Shown here piece after piece: positions 40,811 through 49,592 of a DNA stretch of 64,000 bases (positions are counted from its first letter, which is position 1; each line of letters starts with the position of its first letter). Below the pieces are notes generated by a model. That model ran no database searches. It saw only the letters and a program-made list of their open reading frames with translations, and was not told the DNA's origin. The translations under genes were made by a program, and so were the position numbers. This DNA is from Lysinibacillus composti (GTDB lineage: Bacteria > Bacillota > Bacilli > Bacillales_A > Planococcaceae): NCBI RefSeq assembly GCF_016908465.1, contig NZ_JAFBDY010000007.1:124001-188000 (forward strand), written 5' to 3'.

Positions 40811-42154
40811 CTATTCCTCATGTTTATCAGATGAACTTCTTGATTCTGTGTATTTTCTGATTCTGTATTGTAAACTCTGTCTTTTAATTCCAAGTGCAGT
40901 TGCAGTTTTAGATACATTACCATCAAAAAGTTCCAAGGCCCTTGAAATATAATAGTCCTCAACCTCATTCATATAAACATCTAGTGGCCTTAGTTCATTT
41001 TTATTCATGACAACAAATATATCACTTTGAGCAATATCTTGATTCTCTGGTGACTCTATATTTTGTATTTTCCACTTGAAGTGGGCTGGCAACATATGAG
41101 CTTCAACCAAACTTTCAGTAGTTATTAACGAACTAATATCATCTAACAATACTTCTAACTCCTTTAAGTTACCTGGCCAATTGTAATTTAAGAATATTTC
41201 TTTCACCTCATCGGATAATCCACTAATAGCTGATCCATAACTTTCTCTATGTCGCTTAAAATAGTCTTCGACGAATGGCATGATATCTTCTTTACGATTT
41301 CGCAGTGCCGGAATGTAAATAGAAATATCTGAAAAGTGGCGATAAAGTGCCTTAGATAGCTGTCCTTTTTGGATAAGGTCAAAAGGATCTTCACCAACAC
41401 TTGCTATAAATATGTGATGATGATTTGTATGATTTGCTAATAATTCTACAATCTTCTCCTGGGCTTCCTTAGATAAATATTCAATTCGTTCAGCAAAAAA
41501 TGTAATATTCTTTTTTTCAACAATATACTTTTCTAACTGACTTATCACCGACGCCTCATCACGTCTACAAATTAGCGTAATAAACATATCATTTTTGTCT
41601 TTAAGTTCATGATGAATCCCTTCAGCAATCATATCTATCCCTGTTCCAGATTCACCAACTAAGATAACAGGCATTCTACTATAGGCAACAATCTTCGCCT
41701 TTTCGATTACCTTTTTCATTTCAGTTGAGATCGCAGTGATAATTTCGAATGTAAGAGGTTCATTGTATCTTCTAAGTGGCTGATACATCATATATTCTTG
41801 TTGAGTAATGTCTCGTGCAAATTCTACCGCACCTACCAAGACATCTTGACTATATAGCGGATAAATATTACTAATTAGAGTTACTTCTTGTCCTTTTTGA
41901 TTCCAAAAAGTCTTTTTCTCATTCAAAATGGGTTGTTCATCTTGTAAAACTCTTAATAATCCTCCTTTCTCCGTATTAAATCCAACAATCTCAAGAGCTC
42001 TTCTTTTCTCGAATTCTTCATCACTAATACCTTGTAGCTCACGCATTTTTTTATTATAAATTATGAGTTTTCCAGTATTATCAACTACGCAGATTCCATT
42101 ATCCCCTTTTTCAACTATAAATTTATAAATATCAAGTAATGTTTCGTGTTGCAT
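40811..42154 (-). CDS. RocR-like PAS / AAA+ / Fis regulator with degenerate ATPase core
   Basis: A 447-residue protein with the plan of a sigma-54 enhancer-binding protein: PAS domain about 10-115, AAA+ region about 130-365, Fis helix-turn-helix at the end (NVSKTATALGIKRQSLQYRI). The AAA+ core is damaged. Walker A reads GESGTGID with Ile173 where Lys is needed, Walker B reads NITFFAERIEYL in place of the LFLDE type, and no GAFTGA loop exists. It should not be able to remodel sigma-54 polymerase. It may have become a DNA-binding sensor or repressor of the proline genes. Divergent from the P5C dehydrogenase gene. Confidence 0.85.
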   Translation of the reverse strand: MQHETLLDIYKFIVEKGDNGICVVDNTGKLIIYNKKMRELQGISDEEFEKRRALEIVGFNTEKGGLLRVLQDEQPILNEKKTFWNQKGQEVTLISNIYPLYSQDVLVGAVEFARDITQQEYMMYQPLRRYNEPLTFEIITAISTEMKKVIEKAKIVAYSRMPVILVGESGTGIDMIAEGIHHELKDKNDMFITLICRRDEASVISQLEKYIVEKKNITFFAERIEYLSKEAQEKIVELLANHTNHHHIFIASVGEDPFDLIQKGQLSKALYRHFSDISIYIPALRNRKEDIMPFVEDYFKRHRESYGSAISGLSDEVKEIFLNYNWPGNLKELEVLLDDISSLITTESLVEAHMLPAHFKWKIQNIESPENQDIAQSDIFVVMNKNELRPLDVYMNEVEDYYISRALELFDGNVSKTATALGIKRQSLQYRIRKYTESRSSSDKHEE

Positions 42155-42229
42155 ATAGTGCCCCCTGTATTAATCTCTTAATAATAAGTGTACCACTAAC
42201 AATATTAGTTTAAATATTTATAAAATTTA

Positions 42230-42330
42230 AATTTTTGTGTTGCAATGTGCCAAGAAATATTGCATCATAATTAATATACAAAAACAATAAGTGCAAAATG
42301 ATTATGCACCATATTACGATTGGAGGATTA
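42230..42330. promoter_or_regulatory. Regulatory region with TGCA-type inverted repeats before rocA
   Basis: TGCAAT (42242) and ATTGCA (42259) form an inverted repeat around GTGCCAAGAAAT; a second pair TGCA-N9-TGCA lies close to the start of rocA. They are candidate sites for the divergently encoded Fis-type regulator. No sigma-54 -24/-12 element with correct GG-N10-GC spacing is seen. Confidence 0.4.
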
Positions 42331-42333
42331 ATA

Positions 42334-43878
42334 ATGATTAAATACAAGCATGAACCACTTATAGATTTTTCAGTGAAGGAAAATAAGGAAGCTTATGAAG
42401 AAGCACTTGCAAAAGTAGAAGCAGAATTAGGTGCTGACTACCCACTTATCATCGGTGGTGATCGTATTACAACAGAAGATAAGATTATTTCTTACAATCC
42501 AGCGAAGAAAACAGAAGTAATTGGCTCTGTATCAAAAGCTTCTAAAGAACTTGCAGAAAAAGCAATGCAAGTAGCAGATGAAACTTTCAAGACTTGGAAA
42601 AAGGTTAAGCCTGAGGTTCGTGCTGATGTTTTATTCAAAGCAGCTGCTATTATCCGTCGTCGTAAACATGAATTTTCAGCGCTTCTAACAAAAGAAGCAG
42701 GTAAACCTTGGAATGAAGCAGATGCTGATACTGCAGAAGCAATCGATTTTCTAGAATACTACGGTCGTCAAATGTTAGAACTAAAAGATGGTCGCAAAGT
42801 GGAAAGCCGTCCAAATGAGTTTAACCGTTATGACTATATCCCACTTGGTATAGGTGTAATTATCTCACCTTGGAACTTCCCATTTGCTATTATGGCTGGT
42901 ACGACAGTAGCTGCAGTAGTAACTGGTAACACGGTTTTATTAAAACCAGCTTCAACAACTCCAGTTATTGCCTATAAATTTATTGAAGTATTAGAAGAAG
43001 CAGGTCTTCCTGCAGGTGTTGTTAACTACGTACCAGGTTCTGGTGCTGAAGTTGGTGACTACTTAGTAGACCATCCAAAAACTCGTTTTATCTCATTCAC
43101 AGGTTCCCGTGATGTAGGTTTACGTATTAACCAACGTGCATCTGTCTTAAACGATGGTCAAATTTGGATTAAACGTGTAATCGCCGAAATGGGTGGTAAA
43201 GATACAATTGTAGTAGACAAAGAAGCAGACTTAGAATTAGCAGCACAATCTATCGTGAAATCTGCATTCGGCTTCTCTGGTCAAAAGTGTTCAGCATGTT
43301 CACGTGCAGTCATTGTAGAAGATGTTTATGATGAAGTGGTAGAACGTGTTACTAAACTAACAAAAGAATTAACAGTTGGTGACCCAACAGATCCATCTAA
43401 CTTTATGGCTACTGTTATCGATGCAAATGCATTCAATAAAATTACAGAGTACATTGAAATTGGAAAAGGTGAAGGTCGTTTAGTTGCTGGTGGTACTGCT
43501 GATGATTCAGTAGGTTACTTTGTTCAACCAACCGTATTTGCTGATGTAGATCCATCTGCTCGTATTATGAAAGAAGAAATCTTCGGACCAGTTGTAGCCA
43601 TTACAAAAGCAGCAACATTTGAAGAAGCAATCGATATTGCGAATGATACTGAATACGGTTTAACAGGTGCAGTCATTACAAATAACCGTTTAAACTTAGA
43701 ATATGCTCGTGAAGAATTCCATGTTGGAAATCTTTATTTCAACCGTGGTTGCACAGGTGCAATCGTAGGATACCAACCATTCGGTGGCTTTAATATGTCA
43801 GGTACTGATTCAAAAGCTGGTGGTCCTGATTATTTAACATTACACATGCAGGCGAAAACTACTTCAGAAGCTTTTTAA
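42334..43878 (+). CDS. rocA: 1-pyrroline-5-carboxylate dehydrogenase
   Basis: A 514-residue aldehyde dehydrogenase of the RocA/PutC type that oxidises pyrroline-5-carboxylate (as glutamate semialdehyde) to glutamate with NAD. Visible: [19 protein letters not shown], the NAD-site [15 protein letters not shown], catalytic Glu in VIAEMGGKD and catalytic Cys in [12 protein letters not shown], and [11 protein letters not shown]. The length equals B. subtilis RocA. ATG 42334 has GGAGG with 7-base spacing; the upstream in-frame ATG at 42298 does not. It completes the proline-to-glutamate route of this cluster. Confidence 0.94.
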   Translation: MIKYKHEPLIDFSVKENKEAYEEALAKVEAELGADYPLIIGGDRITTEDKIISYNPAKKTEVIGSVSKASKELAEKAMQVADETFKTWKKVKPEVRADVLFKAAAIIRRRKHEFSALLTKEAGKPWNEADADTAEAIDFLEYYGRQMLELKDGRKVESRPNEFNRYDYIPLGIGVIISPWNFPFAIMAGTTVAAVVTGNTVLLKPASTTPVIAYKFIEVLEEAGLPAGVVNYVPGSGAEVGDYLVDHPKTRFISFTGSRDVGLRINQRASVLNDGQIWIKRVIAEMGGKDTIVVDKEADLELAAQSIVKSAFGFSGQKCSACSRAVIVEDVYDEVVERVTKLTKELTVGDPTDPSNFMATVIDANAFNKITEYIEIGKGEGRLVAGGTADDSVGYFVQPTVFADVDPSARIMKEEIFGPVVAITKAATFEEAIDIANDTEYGLTGAVITNNRLNLEYAREEFHVGNLYFNRGCTGAIVGYQPFGGFNMSGTDSKAGGPDYLTLHMQAKTTSEAF

Positions 43879-43925
43879 TTACCAACAATATAATAGAAGA
43901 AACTCCTCAAAAAGGGCTCCTTAGT

Positions 43926-44177
43926 TTGGAGGAATTTGTACGAGGTGAATCTAGTCATTCTAGTATAGAGGTGATCTTTATTTTTGTAATAGCTAAGTAT
44001 ATTGACCAATGCGTAACTTTTTATGAATTCGAGTGCCAACAAGAGGCTATTGAATTTTACAATAATATAGATGGTACAAAAATCTTTACAACAATTGTTG
44101 ATCCCCCTGCATTATCCCTAAAGAATCAAACTCAGGCAATCGTTGAAGTAACGACAAAAGTAGCAGCCTTGAGATAA
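43926..44177 (+). CDS. Doubtful small ORF behind rocA
   Basis: An 83-codon open frame of ordinary codon content between rocA and its terminator, with YIDQCVTFYEFECQQEAIEF and VDPPALSLKNQTQAI. Its initiation is unclear. The TTG at 43926 lies in the GGAGG itself, while the best ribosome binding site (AGAGGTGATC, 43967-43976) is followed in frame only by an ATT codon. It might be a short co-transcribed gene with an unusual start, or a remnant. No family recognised. Confidence 0.35.
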   Translation: MEEFVRGESSHSSIEVIFIFVIAKYIDQCVTFYEFECQQEAIEFYNNIDGTKIFTTIVDPPALSLKNQTQAIVEVTTKVAALR

Positions 44178-44187
44178 TAATTAAAAA

Positions 44188-44227
44188 ACCTCACAAAAGT
44201 TAATTTCAACTTTTGTGAGGTCTTTTA
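44188..44227 (+). terminator. Terminator of the rocA transcript
   Basis: ACCTCACAAAAGTT and AACTTTTGTGAGGT form a perfect 14-bp stem with a 6-base loop, followed by CTTTTAG; A-rich on the other side. Confidence 0.82.
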
Positions 44228-44239
44228 GTGGGAAAACTA

Positions 44240-44282
44240 ATAAAATACGTATTATTAAACAAACGCGCCCTTTAACAGAAGT
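44240..44282 (-). repeat. GGGCGC hairpin repeat, copy 22 (isolated, partial)
   Basis: Minus strand TTCTGTTAAAGGGCGCGTTT, GTTTAATAATACGTATTTTA. It retains box and first arm; the second arm is eroded. It lies 3' of glycerate kinase, 9.5 kb outside the array. Confidence 0.6.
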
Positions 44283-44376
44283 ATAGATTTCAGGAAGATT
44301 AACACAGGATTTTTAATCAACCTTTTCATTAACGTCTTGACCTTTAATTTGTAGCGAGTACTACAAATAGCTCCCC

Positions 44377-45504
44377 TTAATCTACTAATTTACTAAATGT
44401 TTCATAAGCCCTTTGGGACAAATATTTAGCTGCTTCCCTCATTGCCATATCGGGTGTAATCGAATCATTCACTACTGATACAACCTCTTCAAAATGTTGA
44501 GCTAATATTTTTTTATCATGTTCATCAATACTACCCGAGATTAATACTGTAGGAATATCAAGTTCTTTTGCACTATGTAATACTCCGATTGGTGCTTTCC
44601 CATGCAATGTTTGGCGATCTGATTTTCCTTCTCCCGTTATAATTACCCGCGCACCCTGTACTTTCTCACGATACTTCATGACATCCAGGACAAGATGAAT
44701 CCCTTGATGGAATTTCCCTTGAAGGAATGCAATTAATGCACCACCCATCCCCCCTGCAGCTCCTGCCCCTTGATAGTCATGTAATCGGATTCCTTTTTCC
44801 GCTTCAACAACATTTGCCCAAAGAGTTTGTGCCTGATCAAAATAGGCTATTTCATCGGCTTTTACCCCTTTTTGTGGACCAAAGACCGCAGTTGCCCCAT
44901 ATTCCCCAACTAACGGATTATCTACATCACATGCAATGGCAACCTTAGAATCTTTCAACCTTGTATCCCAACCAGAAAAATCTAAACTTTTTACTTCATA
45001 TAATCCATCAATTGATTTTTGTACATCTCGTCCATTTTGATCTAATAAACGTAATCCTAATGCTCTTAACATCCCGACACCTGCATCATTTGTCGCACTT
45101 CCACCGATACAGATAATAAAGTCCCTATACCCCTGATCCAACGCTGTTCGAATAAGTTGTCCAGTTCCAAAAGATGAGGCAATTCTTGGATTTCTCTCAT
45201 CAGGATCCAACAATGTAATCCCTGAAGCGGAGGCCATTTCAATTACACAAGTAGATTGATTTCCAAGTACACCGAAGGAAGCCTCGATTTCACGACCAAG
45301 AGGATCAAGAACAGTTGCTTTATTGATGTGACCGTTTGTTGCTAAAACCAGGGCGTCCATCGTTCCTTCTCCGCCATCCGCAACTGGAAGTAAAACCGTC
45401 TCTACTTCTGAATTTGCTTGCTTAATCCCCTGTTCGATAGCTTGGGCTGCTTCTAGTGCTGTTAATGTACCTTTAAATGAGTCTGGACTTATTACAACTT
45501 TCAT
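44377..45504 (-). CDS. glxK: Glycerate kinase (GlxK/GarK family)
   Basis: A 375-residue glycerate kinase of the bacterial type, phosphorylating D-glycerate with ATP. Recognisable from MKVVISPDSFKGTLTALEA, VLLPVADGGEGTMDAL, ICIGGSATNDAGVGMLRALG, QGAGAAGGMGGAL and ITGEGKSDRQT. Full family length. ATG 45504 follows GGAAGGAG. A cre-like sequence lies just upstream, fitting catabolite control. Repeat copy 22 follows about 95 bases beyond the stop. Confidence 0.92.
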   Translation of the reverse strand: MKVVISPDSFKGTLTALEAAQAIEQGIKQANSEVETVLLPVADGGEGTMDALVLATNGHINKATVLDPLGREIEASFGVLGNQSTCVIEMASASGITLLDPDERNPRIASSFGTGQLIRTALDQGYRDFIICIGGSATNDAGVGMLRALGLRLLDQNGRDVQKSIDGLYEVKSLDFSGWDTRLKDSKVAIACDVDNPLVGEYGATAVFGPQKGVKADEIAYFDQAQTLWANVVEAEKGIRLHDYQGAGAAGGMGGALIAFLQGKFHQGIHLVLDVMKYREKVQGARVIITGEGKSDRQTLHGKAPIGVLHSAKELDIPTVLISGSIDEHDKKILAQHFEEVVSVVNDSITPDMAMREAAKYLSQRAYETFSKLVD

Positions 45505-45521
45505 ATCGTAGTCTCCTTCCC

Positions 45522-45535
45522 ATTAAGTGCTTACA
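45522..45535 (-). promoter_or_regulatory. cre-like site before glycerate kinase
   Basis: Minus strand TGTAAGCACTTAAT, 11 of 14 positions as in the ideal CcpA site TGTAAGCGCTTACA. It lies 17 bases before the start codon, a position where CcpA usually represses. Confidence 0.45.
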
Positions 45536-45763
45536 ATTCATTATAGTGACAAACTATGGAAAAAATCATTAGAATAATACGAAAATTAACTTTAGATTGG
45601 TACATTTTTATACGAGTTAGCAAATAAAATTGCAGTTTATCAATAATATTTTTTATCCGAGGAAAATGAGAATGCATCGAATATTATTAATTCCGTTTTG
45701 ATACTATACATCCGAGGTAAATCTATCTCTTTTTTCGATTAAATTTATATCATTCAAATATTA

Positions 45764-45793
45764 TTTACAGAAAATATTTAATACACTTATAAT
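45764..45793 (+). promoter_or_regulatory. Sigma-A promoter of ddh
   Basis: TTTACA (45764-45769), 18-base spacer, TATAAT (45788-45793). The start codon is about 105 bases further on, leaving a longish leader without an obvious terminator-type structure. The rest of 45536-45904 shows nothing else. Confidence 0.6.
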
Positions 45794-45904
45794 ATAGAAG
45801 AGTGCTAATAATTCGAAGTGATTCTACTATTTAAATAGTATCAGCTAAAATGGTAGTTTCATTTCTCACTAAAATTATCTAATTAAGAATAAGGAGATAG
45901 ATAA

Positions 45905-46888
45905 ATGAGTAAAATTAAACTTGGTATTGTTGGATATGGAAATTTGGGGAAAGGTGCAATTGAAGCTATTAAACAAACACAAGATATGGAGTTAGTGGCG
46001 GTTTTCACAAGAAGGGATCCGCAACACTTACATTTAGATGATCAGAATGTAAAAGTTGCACATATTTCAGAAGCTAGTGATTATAAAAACGACATTGATG
46101 TTATGTTGCTGTGTGGTGGCTCTGCAACTGACCTACCTGAACAAACTCCCTACTTTGCAAGTATGTTTAACACTGTAGATAGTTTTGATACACATGCAAA
46201 AATCCCTGAGTTCTATAAGTCTGTAAATGAGGTTGCAACAAAAAATAATACAACTGCAATTATTTCAGTAGGATGGGATCCAGGCCTATTCTCGATCAAC
46301 CGTGTCATGGCAGATGCAATTATTCCAAATGGTGAAAACTATACGTTCTGGGGAAAAGGTCTTAGCCAAGGTCACTCAGATGCAGTAAGAAGAGTTACCG
46401 GTGTTAAAAATGGTGTACAATATACAATTCCATCTGAAGATGCAATCGAAAACGTACGTAGCGGTGAAAATCCTGAACTATCAACTGCAGAAAAGCACAA
46501 TCGTGTTTGCTATGTTGTTGCAGAAGAAGGAGCAGATCAAGCAGCAATCGAACATGAAATCAAAACAATGCCAAACTACTTTGCTGAATACAACACAGAA
46601 GTGAACTTCATCTCAGAAGAAGAGTTAAAACGTGACCACTCAAAAGCTCCACATGGTGGATTTGTGATCCGTGGTGGAAATACAGGAGCGGGCCACAAGC
46701 AAATTTACGAATTCTCACTTAAACTGGACAGTAATCCTGAATTTACATCAAGCGTATTAGTAGCTTACGCAAGAGCAGCTTATCGCCTAAATAACGAAAA
46801 ACAGTTTGGGGCAAAAACGGTGTATGATGTTGCACCGGGTTATATTTCCCCACGCTCACCTGAAGAATTAAGAAGAGATTATTTATAA
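45905..46888 (+). CDS. ddh: meso-Diaminopimelate D-dehydrogenase
   Basis: A 327-residue NADPH-dependent enzyme that forms meso-diaminopimelate directly from tetrahydrodipicolinate and ammonia, a one-step branch of lysine/peptidoglycan precursor synthesis. Rossmann motif GIVGYGNLGKGA, then VFTRRDP, LLCGGSATDLPEQ, VGWDPGLFS and GKGLSQGHSDAVRR are diagnostic. Full length. The enzyme is known from Ureibacillus, Lysinibacillus and Corynebacterium and is absent from many Bacillus species, so it informs on the host. Monocistronic, with ATAAGGAGATAG before the start. Confidence 0.94.
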   Translation: MSKIKLGIVGYGNLGKGAIEAIKQTQDMELVAVFTRRDPQHLHLDDQNVKVAHISEASDYKNDIDVMLLCGGSATDLPEQTPYFASMFNTVDSFDTHAKIPEFYKSVNEVATKNNTTAIISVGWDPGLFSINRVMADAIIPNGENYTFWGKGLSQGHSDAVRRVTGVKNGVQYTIPSEDAIENVRSGENPELSTAEKHNRVCYVVAEEGADQAAIEHEIKTMPNYFAEYNTEVNFISEEELKRDHSKAPHGGFVIRGGNTGAGHKQIYEFSLKLDSNPEFTSSVLVAYARAAYRLNNEKQFGAKTVYDVAPGYISPRSPEELRRDYL

Positions 46889-46901
46889 GAAAGTATTATA
46901 A

Positions 46902-46932
46902 AAACAACTCCCTTTAAGGGGGTTGTTTTATT
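46902..46932 (+). terminator. Terminator of ddh
   Basis: AACAACTCCC and GGGGGTTGTT with a short TTTAA loop, followed by TTATTATC. Confidence 0.75.
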
Positions 46933-47110
46933 ATCTTATAGGGATTTAACAAGTAATGTAATTCGTAAGCAACAGATTAATAAGAGAAGTTCCTCCAGAA
47001 CCCGCAACCAGAGTCTATAAGCTGCGCAAAGTTCTTTCCGTCTCTTGATAGGTATAAATTAAAAAATGTCTTCTTCCTATAATATTAACTGTAAGAACAA
47101 GACTAAAAGT

Positions 47111-48079
47111 TTATTGGGATACTTGTTCTCGCATATTTGTTTGAACAAGCTGTTTGTATCCTTTCATTTGCATTCTGACAAAAATATTATTTGCCACAAG
47201 TGAAATAATGATAAAAACAGTTCCTAAAATATCATAAATCGTTACATTATTCCCCTGATAGATGGAGATTATGAGTGTCGTAACGGGAACAAAGTTAATA
47301 AATAAAAGTGCATTAATTGGTGATAAAATACTTACGCCAACGTTCCAACCGAGCAGTGCAATAAGTCCAGGAAAGATAATCATAAAGATTAAATGTGGAC
47401 TTGTTACAATCATAACCTCTTTTGTTGGGATTGATATATATCCAAATACTGTAGCTCCTACTACAATGACCACTGCCGTAATGGTTCCAAGTAAACAGCT
47501 TAAAGTTGAATATCGTAAAACTGACCAACTGCTAAACTCGCTTCCACCCATTGTGTAAATAACCCAACCAATAACAGCTACTAATATAAGAATTGTAGGA
47601 ATAAAGTTATTTGTGGCACTTAGAAAAGCTTTTATATCCCCTTTTGTAATAACTAAGATCGCTCCAATTAATGATACAATTACACATATTAATGTAAATA
47701 AATGAGGACGTTTTTTAAAAATCATCCATACAATTACAATGGAGATCATCGGCATTAAGGATTCCATAATTGAGGCAACCATAACCCCTGATTCACCCAT
47801 CATATCTTCACCCCAGAAGATTAAAAGATTATAGATTGTAAATGCCATTGTACCAAAGAACCATAACGGTAATCCTTTTCCTTCAAATCGAAAAGCTTGT
47901 TTCCCTTCTTTCCACAAAAGCAATGCTACCAAAATAACTGTAACCGCTCCATAACGAATGATTGTAAAATAAAAAGGATCAATATGTTTGAAGGCTGCGT
48001 GTGCAACAGGAAACATTGCTCCCCATGAAACTGCCGCAAGAAAACATAAAAAGGATCCCCACAAAACATTATTTCTCAC
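47111..48079 (-). CDS. DMT/EamA-family permease
   Basis: A 322-residue protein with ten hydrophobic helices in two EamA repeats. The first has FLAAVSWGAMFPVAHAAFKH, characteristic of the drug/metabolite transporter superfamily; the second contains PGLIALLGWNVGVSILSPIN. Members export amino acids or other metabolites. The substrate is unknown. It is divergent from the LysR gene, which probably controls it. Confidence 0.85.
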   Translation of the reverse strand: MRNNVLWGSFLCFLAAVSWGAMFPVAHAAFKHIDPFYFTIIRYGAVTVILVALLLWKEGKQAFRFEGKGLPLWFFGTMAFTIYNLLIFWGEDMMGESGVMVASIMESLMPMISIVIVWMIFKKRPHLFTLICVIVSLIGAILVITKGDIKAFLSATNNFIPTILILVAVIGWVIYTMGGSEFSSWSVLRYSTLSCLLGTITAVVIVVGATVFGYISIPTKEVMIVTSPHLIFMIIFPGLIALLGWNVGVSILSPINALLFINFVPVTTLIISIYQGNNVTIYDILGTVFIIISLVANNIFVRMQMKGYKQLVQTNMREQVSQ

Positions 48080-48216
48080 TTTCCTTCTCCCTCCCTATAT
48101 ATAACAAATCCAATTATCTAACTTTATCGATATCAAGTAAAATGAATAATAGTGATGATTCGCTATCATTTTTAGTGATATCATAGAATTACTGAATATA
48201 TAGAGGAGAATAAGTG

Positions 48217-49071
48217 ATGGAATTAAAAGACTTAGAGATATTTCAATTGGTTGCAGAAAAAGGAACGATCACCGAAGCTGCAAAGGAGCTCAATTATGTA
48301 CAATCAAATGTTACATCTAGAATACGCAAATTAGAAACTGAAATGAGTTCACCTTTGTTTAATAGACATTCTCGGGGTATGAGCTTAACACCAGAAGGAA
48401 AAAAACTATTAACCTATAGTAGGAAGATATTATCGTTAACAGAAGAAATGAAAAAAGCAGTCCAAACAAATAAGGAACCCTCTGGAAAATTAGAAATTGG
48501 TACAGTCGAAACCGTTATACATCTACCAAAGATTCTATCTAGTTATATTAAAAAATATAAAGATGTTGATGTATCTATCTTTACTGGTGTTACTAAAAAT
48601 TTAGTAGAGGAAGTATTAAATCATAAGTTAGACGGCGCTTTCATTACAGAATTAGACTTTCATCCCGACTTAGTGTCCCATGAAGTATTTCAAGAGGAAC
48701 TCGTTTTAATTTCTAGTTCCCATGCATCCACTCTAGAGGAAATTAAAGAGGAACCGATCTTATGTTTTAGCAAAGGTTGTGGTTACCGCGCACGCCTAGC
48801 ACAATGGTATCGCGATCAAAACATTACTCCAAAAAAAATAATGGAATTCGGTACATTAGAAACAATTCTAAGAAGTACTGTTATGGGACTTGGCATTGCA
48901 TTCGTACCAAAGTCAGAAGTTGAACTTTTGGAAAATAATGGGCACATCCGATTTCATAAACTACCGGATAAATACAGTAAAATAAAAACTGTCTTTGTTA
49001 GGAGAAACGATACTTTCTTAACACCAACAATCGAAAAGTTTATTGAAACTATTGAATTAAGTAAATTATGA
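48217..49071 (+). CDS. LysR-family regulator (CysL/YwbI type), divergent from the DMT permease
   Basis: A 284-residue LysR protein: DNA-binding domain 1-60 (MELKDLEIFQLVAEKG, EAAKELNYVQSNVTSRIR), effector domain from about 88, including the ligand-pocket GTVETVIHLP and CFSKGCGYRARLAQWYRDQ. ATG 48217 lies 8 bases after AGGAG; the GTG three bases earlier is an alternative. The 137-base gap to the permease contains TGAT/ATCA inverted repeats (for example TGATGATTCGCTATCA) as possible LysR boxes. Confidence 0.88.
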   Translation: MELKDLEIFQLVAEKGTITEAAKELNYVQSNVTSRIRKLETEMSSPLFNRHSRGMSLTPEGKKLLTYSRKILSLTEEMKKAVQTNKEPSGKLEIGTVETVIHLPKILSSYIKKYKDVDVSIFTGVTKNLVEEVLNHKLDGAFITELDFHPDLVSHEVFQEELVLISSSHASTLEEIKEEPILCFSKGCGYRARLAQWYRDQNITPKKIMEFGTLETILRSTVMGLGIAFVPKSEVELLENNGHIRFHKLPDKYSKIKTVFVRRNDTFLTPTIEKFIETIELSKL

Positions 49072-49299
49072 ATAGCAGGGTGATTTGACAGTTTATATAG
49101 ATTAACTCGGGGAATAGTGTAACTCGTACTATCACTTTACTCTTAGCATATCACGCAAATAATATGGAGTTTGTGCCTCGCAATATTTTCTGCTTATTAA
49201 CAAAATCAAACATTTCTCGGGAAATATTTCGTATAAATTTCGCATTATGTCGTAAAGGTGTAGATTTCAAGTTATTTTAGCTACTACTTCACAAAATTA

Positions 49300-49331
49300 A
49301 AAGGACTAAACATATGCCTGTTTAGTCCTTT
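49300..49331. terminator. Terminator of the spore-protein-like gene
   Basis: AAAGGACTAAACA and TGTTTAGTCCTTT form a perfect 13-bp stem with a 6-base loop and A/T flanks both ways; on the minus strand it continues TAATTTTG. The stretch 49072-49299 holds no gene. Confidence 0.8.
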
Positions 49332-49367
49332 AAAAAGTAATCCTTTTCCTTCAACATGCCTAAGTAA

Positions 49368-49523
49368 CTAATATTTTGCTCTGATTTCTTTTGCTTTCTC
49401 CTTATGTGCCTGATTGGCTTTGGCACTACCAAATTCAGTTGAAAACTCAGAGTCCTGCTTACTAGCATTAAATCCTTGTTTGTTCTTTTGCTGCGCATCA
49501 TTTTTCTTTGTTCTTTTTGCCAT
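49368..49523 (-). CDS. Gamma-type small acid-soluble spore protein-like gene
   Basis: A 51-residue gene in a different frame from the longer open frame that overlaps it. It starts at ATG 49523 behind GAGGAGGGAT and reads MAKRTKKNDAQQKNKQGFNA, then SKQDSEFSTEFGSAKANQ and ends KEIRAKY. The STEFGS motif next to AQQ/KNKQ repeats resembles gamma-type SASPs, amino-acid reserves degraded by GPR protease on germination, though this is shorter than SspE. A perfect terminator follows. It supports a spore-forming host. Confidence 0.7.
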   Translation of the reverse strand: MAKRTKKNDAQQKNKQGFNASKQDSEFSTEFGSAKANQAHKEKAKEIRAKY

Positions 49524-49592
49524 GATTTATCCCTCCTCGTTCTTTTATTATGAGATAAGAAATTGATACTATTCATGTCATCAAACTTATGC

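Noticed and set aside
42240-42270. Sigma-54 promoter before rocA
   Set aside because: TTGCA is present, but the matching TGGCAC with GG-N10-GC spacing is not; bases at the -24 position read CC.
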